64,000 bases of DNA from Aspidiotus rigidus (lineage: Eukaryota; Arthropoda; Insecta; Hemiptera; Diaspididae). The position numbers were made by a program, and so were the translations under genes. The stretch lies in the NCBI GenBank assembly GCA_035079385.1, contig JAVHKY010000012.1, positions 6,166,501-6,230,500 of the forward strand. The letters run 5' to 3'. The notes under the pieces are model-generated. The model did no database searches. It was given only the letters and a program-made list of their open reading frames with translations, and was not told the DNA's origin. Below, in pieces: positions 57,312 through 64,000 of the stretch (position 1 is the first letter of the stretch; the number at the start of each line of letters is the position of its first letter).

Positions 57312-58250
57312 CGAGTTGACGTCTTCAAATTTTTCTATCGACTCAAAAATCAACTGCTCTGTCAGGTCGAATTACAATCGATTTGTAGTGATCTGACGAC
57401 GTGCACTGGTTTCGAATCACCATTTGGAGTCGATTCAAAGTCAATTTGTTGACTTTGAATCGATCGCAAATCGACACGGCTTCGATCTGGAATCGATTTC
57501 GTATTCACCTCTCCGAATTTTCTTTTCGACTTGAAATCAATTGCCCTGTAGGATCTTCAAGTTGATTTATCGTGATCTGGCGATGTACGCTGGTCGACTT
57601 TGAATCAATCTCAATAAATTGACGTCAATTTGAAATCGATTTCGAATCGACTTCTCCAAATTTTTCTATGGGCCTGAAATCGACTGCTCTGTCGGGTCGA
57701 ATTACAATCGATTTGTAGTGATCTGACGACGTGCACTGGTTTCGAATCACCATTTGGAGTCGATTCAAAGTCAATTTGTTGACTTTGAATCGATCGCAAA
57801 TCGACACGGCTTCGATCTGGAATCGATTTCGTATTCACCTCTCCGAATTTTCTTTTCGACTTGAAATCAATTGCCCTGTAGGATCTTCAAGTTGATTTAT
57901 CGTGATCTGGCGATGTACGCTGGTCGACTTTGAATCAATCTCAATAAATTGACGTCAATTTGAAATCGATTTCGAATCGACTTCTCCAAATTTTTCTATG
58001 GGCCTGAAATCGACTGCTCTGTTGGGTCGATTTTAAATCAATTTGTCGTGATGTGGTAATGTACGCTGGTCGATTCGAAATCAACCGAGGAATCGATATT
58101 GAACTGGAATCAATTTTGAATCGCGACTTTTCCAAAGTTTTCTATCGACCTGAAGTCGACTATTCTGGTGCGTCAATTGATAGTTTTCTGGGATTTAATG
58201 CTCGTCGACTTTAAATCGACTTCAAATGGACGCCGATCTGGAGTCTATGT
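57312..58250. repeat. 330-bp satellite-like tandem repeat, about 2.8 units
   Basis: Units 57369-57698 and 57699-58028 look identical or nearly so; a third, diverged partial unit runs to about 58250, and a short partial precedes at 57312. Each unit consists of two related sub-units of about 187 and 143 bp (compare GATCTGACGACGTGCACTGG with GATCTGGCGATGTACGCTGG). ATCGA/TCGAT words (ATCGATTTCG, GAATCGA) recur throughout. Confidence 0.93.
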
Positions 58251-58591
58251 ACAGTCCTCCTTTAAGTAGCTCTGTATGTTGGGTGACTTCGCTACTCGCA
58301 GATAGAATGCGGAGTCAAGGACAATGGAGAATCCTGATTACCGTAGCACAATGGTTGAATCGACTCAATTTCGACGTCGATATTAGAATCTAATACCACG
58401 AGTCGACCATTGTTGACCTCGACTCTGAAACCCTATCAAATTGCGCACTTCAAATGAACGAAATTTCAAATACGATTGCAAGTCTTTTTCCTGTGAATGA
58501 GAAAGAAATCAAATAAATGAAGGGACAAAGTCAAAAAATTTGAAATCATAAAGGTCAAAAAATAACTTGATAATTAGATAAAAAGTCAAAG

Positions 58592-59430
58592 TCATTCTGT
58601 TTGATCTTCGGGGAGGGAAGGAGGATAAAGATGATCGATGACACCTCGACTGGGACAAGAGTAATTGAGAATATTATACCCGCGATCTTTATGGCGAATA
58701 CTCTCTAACGATTCGAAAGCTAAGCGTTTCCTTTGTGATTCCTCCAGATGTGAAATTTTCTCTGAGCCTCTTCGGAAGGTATGTTTCTCTTCAATTAAAT
58801 GTTTGGCGAATTTAGAGTCTTTAGGATATTTTCCTTTCTCAACTGCGTCCAGATGTTCCGTTATTCTAATCTTGATTTGTCGACTTGTTTTTCCTATATG
58901 TGTACCGCTTCATAATTATGGCAGGGTAAGCAATAGAGTCCACTTCGCTCCATGAGTGGTACTGAGTCTTCCTGTTTGCAAAATAACGACTTAATGTTGT
59001 TGATGGTGTAAAATGCGGGCTCTAAATTTTTCGTCTTGAAGATTTTTCTAAGCTGTGAGGAGATTGTCCCTAAGAATGGTACCTGATCCCTTCTTTTCTT
59101 TCCTTTTCCTTGGTAAAGACGTGGTAGAATCTAGAGCTTTCCTTCGAATTTTACGTTTTACCAGAACATCTACGTCCAAGGAATCTCGATAATTAACTTT
59201 TGCAAGATAACGAATAATGGAAACCTCCTTTTCGTATTCCTCAGAGCTGAGTGGAATGGAGACCAATAATCTATGGATTAAACTTTGGAAAGCAGCGTTC
59301 TTGTGACTCGTTGGGCAAAAGGATAAACCATTAACTGTGAAAGCACGTTCGGTGTAAAGTATGAACTTATGCGGTGAATTGTGTAATAAAGAAATTTTAA
59401 ATTTGGCTATCCCCAATTATAAATTCAATT
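58592..59430 (-). pseudogene. Penelope-like element PLE7, C-terminal RT and GIY-YIG remnant
   Basis: Minus strand from 59416: LSFCPTSHKNAAFQSLIHRL, EEYEKEVSIIRYLAKVN, DVDVLVKRKIRRKALDSTTS, then LRKIFKTKNLEPAFYTINNI, GLYCLPCHNYEAV and after a one-base shift HIGKTSRQIKIRITEHL, DSKFAKHLIEEKHTF, and a C-terminus ending at 58592. The GIY/YIG boxes read GLY and HIG, so the second catalytic Tyr is replaced by His. The RT palm is missing. No hammerhead-like loop was found after the stop. Separate subfamily from PLE6. Confidence 0.88.
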
Positions 59431-60090
59431 AAAATCGGCTCATTGATTTTTATCGTCTTTTTTATTACTACCAACTAAAAATTTTGTGAATGGTTGAAGA
59501 CAGACCCTTTCTGTCCTTCTTTTGATGTATGTAGAGTATACAGTTCCATTCTTCTCCTACTTTTGAACTGACAAAAATTTTTGTTCGTAAACTACCTACT
59601 GGAAAATGGAGAAGCCAGCCATATCAAAATTTTCGTCAAAAGCAATCAGTTTGCGTTAAATTTGTCTTATTATAACCCGTTGAACGGTGTTTTAGCACTT
59701 TGACCAGCACCATTTTTGCCCCTCAGTATACATCAAATTGCCCCATTTATTTCGAAATATATCCTCGTTGACTGTAAAATTGTCGCGCATGGGGAAATTC
59801 GGGTTAATTTCCTTCGTCGGTATAAAACCATATCTACGAATTACGAGGTTATTATCCTGTTCACCCGATCAAGTTGATTGGTTCACTCGCATCATATCGT
59901 ATTTGTACAGAATCGGCTCCAGTCTAGGATAGAGAGTTGAATCACCTTACGACACGTTTTTGCTAATTACTTAGGATATACCTGTAAGATTTAGTTTTGC
60001 TTTCGACTTTTGAAATTGATACAACACGGTCAATTATGCTGCAGCAATTAGCGTCTCGTTAGAGAAGTCATGGTACACGAATAATTTGAT
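59431..60090. other. Nothing recognised
   Basis: AT-rich flank upstream of the CpG-rich gene start. Confidence 0.35.
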
Positions 60091-61105
60091 ACGATTCGAT
60101 TGGAGCGAGCGGTATTTCGCTATAAATTTTCACCCTTATTGTGTATATCTCTCGTCGTCGTCGTATGTGACGACAAACAATATGCTGTACTTCTCATATC
60201 GTATTGTACGCCTTCACGAGTGATTTTCTGATTATCGACGAGTCGTTTCGACGATGATGATGCGTGGATATTTTCTTTTTTGGAAACGTGCATTCACGTC
60301 CGTCGTTATCATCACATATCGCCTTCAATACGGGGAATTTATGGACGACAATCGATGCCCGCGATGACGAAGATTGGTTCACGCTTCATATATTTACGAT
60401 CGAAGCGATCGACTATCCTATTCGCGGCTATTGTTCATCGCCTCCATAAGGCGGTAGCGCGACACGACCCGATAAAACCTCGACGCGCCGTGTCCGATAC
60501 CGCTCTCGTTATCATCGGCGTACCGAAAACGAGCTACGTCCGAGACTGTTGTAGCAATAATATAGTGGGGATTTGACGCGTAGCATGTGTTGCGTTGGTA
60601 TGCGCCTCTATATCGAACGTGCACCTACCATGTGTCTGTCTGCTGCTGCAGCGACTAGCGAGCGAAGTTCCCGTAGGCATTTTCAATATTAGAGACGCGG
60701 TAACTGGTTTTGTGTAGCTTCTACCTGTGGTGTTTACAGTTTTGTGAACCGTGTTTTTTCGTTCGCGTTTTAGTATAATAATATCGTCTTCGAGTAATAA
60801 AGCGAGTACGTGAAATTTTCGTCGACAAAATTTTTCACCCCTCGATTTTCGTCCCTAAAAGTTCGATATAAGTGTGTTGTGGATGTTGCGAGAATGTAAT
60901 GATTGCCAGTGCGTTATCATCGGGAGTTGCGGATGATTTATGCGGCGATATAACAACAGGTTTATTAGCTAGATAGATCGCTTTATCCTTTTATCAAATT
61001 TGTCGTGTGTATATACGAGAGACGCGTGTTTTTTTTCTCGCGTTTTTCCGATACCGCGCGTAATGTGAAGTACAAGCTGGGATCGTGAAGAAAATCGTAA
61101 TCATC
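60091..61105 (+). promoter_or_regulatory. CpG-rich upstream region and probable 5' UTR of the 61.1-kb gene
   Basis: CpG dinucleotides are conspicuously frequent from about 60105 to 61420 against a CpG-poor background. A TATAAATTTT box occurs at 60121. Short ORFs on both strands here are taken as chance. The region leads without a supported acceptor into the coding ATG at 61106, so the first exon may begin anywhere within it. The transcription start is not determined. Confidence 0.45.
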
Positions 61106-61420
61106 ATGTTCGGCTCCCTCGTGCAGAAATTGCAGACCCTGAGCAGTCCGCTGACGTCTCCGATCGCGTCGCCGATCACGTCTCCAAAGGTTGGTCGTAG
61201 ACGGTATGCGAAAACGCCGAATCAGCGACGCTCGCTCAAGCAGGAGTATCGCGAAGTGCAATCCGAGCCGGAGGATGGAGGCGGTGCCGTCAGCTATGAT
61301 AAGAAAAAGTCGAAAATTCGTCGTAAAATCGATAAGAATCGCGGTAGACAACTGGAAATTTCGGGCCCGTTTCATTTGCAGAGTTCGAAATCTATGGGTC
61401 GTCTGGACGGATTGAAGCAG
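61106..61420 (+). CDS. First coding exon of an unidentified host gene
   Basis: ATG at 61106 in the context ATCATC-ATG, 105 codons without a stop, ending in phase 0 at the donor GTGCGT (61421). The frame has markedly G/C-ending codons compared with its surroundings, a good sign of real coding. Order: MFGSLVQKLQ, a Ser-Pro repeat (SSPLTSPIASPITSPK, about residues 12-27), a basic stretch (GRRRYAKTPNQRRSLKQ), an acidic Gly-rich hinge, a strongly basic block (KKKSKIRRKIDKNRGRQ), then LEISGPFHLQSSKSMGRLDG. SP sites suggest proline-directed phosphorylation, and the basic blocks a cytoskeletal, membrane or nuclear role, but I do not recognise the family. No downstream exon was identified before the window ends. 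Confidence 0.75.
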
Positions 61421-63417
61421 GTGCGTGTTCCTTCTTTCTCGCGTTTCGACGTAAAAAATATCAACTTGTATATATCTCGAACACACCACATCTTGGGATA
61501 CTGATTGTGTTTATGCGATGCAGCGTAACCTATACAAAGATATTTTATAATTAAGATGATGGTAGTTGGTTCTATATACAACGTGCGCGCACGGTTCACT
61601 TCTGTATATTTTTGGGGTTAATATAGTCATACGGAAGCGAGAGAAGATCTTATCTACCGATCTATACCTGGTGCCCGAATGAAGTACATAAACTCGAAGA
61701 AGTTTCTGTCTATTTTAATTTTTGTACATTCGTATTATATTGATTATCACTCGAAATACTGCCGTTTGCAGTTGCGGACTCTATTTGTCTGAAAAATAAT
61801 GTCCGGATTTAAGAGGAAGAACGAGAGGTTGAGTAAAAAAAACATAATTTTTGCAAAATTCCAAACCGGTTCTTTTTTATTTTAAATGTAATTCCAGTTG
61901 TAATCGGTCGTTGTGAAACCAGGAATAATTTATGATGACCTTTCGGTTTAACTTTCTTCGAAGATATAACATGGAAATTTTCGTATATTTTTAGTCGCTT
62001 TTCGTGTACACAGTCAAAATGTGCATATGGTTGTGGCATAACAATCGATTTCTTTTGTTCATGAGTAACCGATGGCGAGTAATATGTGGTATTAGTTTTG
62101 TTTTGTTGCAAGTGGTTCGACTCTGAAAATTGCCGAGTTTTGTAGGTTTCTCTAGTACGCTATCTTCACCTTTCTTTCGTCGCCATCCTTTTTTTTTTTC
62201 TTTCCACTCTTCTGTGCAATGACTCTCGTAAGAGATCGTTGCATCGTCGATTTTGAAAATCGATTTTCGTTAATGAGATTCTAGTGTTCAAAATTCTTCG
62301 CATTCACGAATAGTTCTTTGTTCTATCGAGGTTTTATTAATTTTCAATACCGTAATACGACCTTGATCTGAGGCTGTACGGTAGAGAGAATCGATAGAAA
62401 AGATAAAAAAAAAGAAGTTCGGCGCTACCGCTGGCTCATCCATGGTACATTACGTCTTCGTGTTAATCATCAATAAGTTTTTGAGATAGTTAATTCGCTC
62501 GTAGCCTATTGCAGTAGATCTGGGATATGCTTTAGGAATATGGAGGTGTGAACCAATCATTATAAAACTTGGTCAGAAGAAGAATATTCACGTGCGTGAT
62601 TTACATATAAACGAGCGAAAACTATTTGGAGAGAAATATACATAACGACTTCACTCCGCTTTCTTCGTGTGCATTTGATAGAAGTTGAATATACTAGCAT
62701 GGATTAGAATGCATCGATATTATGATGCATAATGGAAATTGCTGTATAATTATTTGACCGCTCACAATGGAAAATTCTACGAGACCGCTGAGTACGTTCC
62801 GTACCAGGGTGTCTATTAAGATATGTATTTGAGAGTGCGTTCTCGAAAATTGAAATTGTTTGTCTAGGATTCCAAAGAGTGTGAAAGAACTCAAAACGTC
62901 TCGTACTGTGGTGTCGTGAAGGGAAACGTCATATTTCACATTTTTGTCCTAGGTGTATTTTCCAATGAATTCTGAAACCTCACTGCGTATTTTAAATATC
63001 ACAACTTTCAGTATCCATTTTGCTCCTTCTATCTTCCGGAAATCCACTTATAAGAAATTTTGTCTTATTTGCATGATTCAAAATCCCCTTGTAATCCAAA
63101 AATGTATCAAGTGGTATAATAAACAACATTTGTCGATGCAGGTCCCGAATTCCTCCTCAATTATGATCTTCAAGTAATCGATAGATTTTAGTATCCGTGA
63201 AGGATTCAAAAATAGTGATATTTTGTGACGAGATAGTGCTGGAGTATTTATTCATTGATGTACGAATGTAGATATGAAAATATAGTTGTAGATTGGTGGG
63301 AGAAAAGCTATGTTTCAGCCCTAGTTATGAGATCGTAAAAATATTGGAGCCCCTCTCAGTGAGGCCACGCCCGTCTCCATTTACCTCCTCTGTAGCCCCA
63401 TGTTTGAGTTCCAATTG
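61421..63417. other. Probable large first intron
   Basis: Follows the donor at 61421. AT-rich with no coding signal. Confidence 0.4.
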
Positions 63418-63661
63418 TGGAGCAGGCACAGAAGAATTTCGTCTTTCACTGAAAGAAGAGAATAGTCTTGGTGAAAAAAGTGTTGAGTCACCATTTTTTT
63501 AGTCACTAGAACTAGATTTTACTGTCCAAATATGTAACTGGAAAAAATAATCAAATTGACAAAAAAAGAGAGACTGTCTTAAATTTAACACTTTTTTTCT
63601 AGTCACCAAGACTATTCTCTTCTCTCAGTGAAGGACATTCAACTTTTCTAAGCCTGCTCCA
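63418..63661. repeat. Fold-back element with about 73-bp arms
   Basis: Arms 63418-63487 and 63586-63661 share TGGAGCAGGC, AAGAGAATAGTCTTGGTGA and AAAAAGTGTT in inverted order, with about 98 bp between. It resembles a small MITE. No target duplication was found. Confidence 0.8.
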
Positions 63662-64000
63662 CTCTTTCTCATGATGGCTCAGAAGTAGAAAACTTATCCC
63701 TCAAGTGACTTTGTTTGTACTAATATTGTGTACTGGGCTAAGAAGCTCTGAAATAATTAAAGTCCCGAGAATTTGTCCGCCTTACGGCATCATTAAACGA
63801 AATAGGTTCTCTAGCCCAGTTCATTCTAATACTAAGCTAGCTGATTCCTTAACCCAGGATGAATTAATAATTTTGAAACTATTTACATAGTGTACGTTTC
63901 AAAATCACGCTCATCCTACGTCTCAATCAAAAACTCCGTCTCCCCTCTTTTCGCTTAGAAATATTCCCAGCTTACAATAAATTCAAATAAAACTTTTTTG
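63662..64000. other. Nothing recognised
   Basis: No supported feature up to the window end. Confidence 0.35.

Overview
This is a eukaryotic, AT-rich, gene-poor and repeat-rich window, most likely from an arthropod and probably an insect. That placement is an inference. It rests on the transposon families present (R1-clade and Jockey/I-type LINEs, Penelope-like elements with GIY-YIG endonucleases, a DIRS-like tyrosine-recombinase element), the GT/AG splice signals and the absence of bacterial gene organisation. I could not run searches, so family calls come from reading protein motifs by eye.

Layout. 0.5-3.0 kb: decayed DIRS-like element on the minus strand. 6.7-9.7 kb: an unrecognised Ser/Lys-rich ORF broken by nested insertions (a short A-run-targeting repeat element, then a Penelope-like element that itself carries a small inverted-repeat DNA element). 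11-21 kb: old LINE pieces, a head-to-head pair of Penelope fragments, more copies of the short element, a TGACGTCA array, and a MITE with perfect 26-bp ends. 21-31 kb: two more Penelope copies, a LINE with a poly-A tail, and a second dispersed repeat family (rep-B) partly arranged as a large fold-back. 31-33 kb: two phase-compatible exons of an unidentified host gene. 34-48 kb: several LINE remnants and the best-preserved Penelope element. 49-50.8 kb: an array of about 66 copies of a 26-bp unit. 53-54 kb: R1-type LINE remnant. 57.3-58.3 kb: 330-bp satellite-like repeat. 58.6-59.4 kb: a seventh Penelope fragment. 60-61.4 kb: a CpG-rich upstream region and the first coding exon of a host gene on the plus strand.

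The most interesting signal is the short repeat element (copies A-G). Three copies can be compared with empty target sites inside this window, two by restored reading frame and one by a paralogous repeat. All three point to insertion into a run of five A. The element has 18-bp internal inverted repeats, an asymmetric 34-bp left extension, a variable 45-bp minisatellite core, and in two copies palindromic TGACGTCA (CRE-like) arrays. A second signal is a stem-loop at the 3' end of four Penelope copies, with compensatory changes in its stem and a hammerhead-ribozyme-like core.

No host gene could be named. The coding content beyond two partial host genes is mobile-element remains. Regions listed as 'nothing recognised' were read on both strands but not searched.
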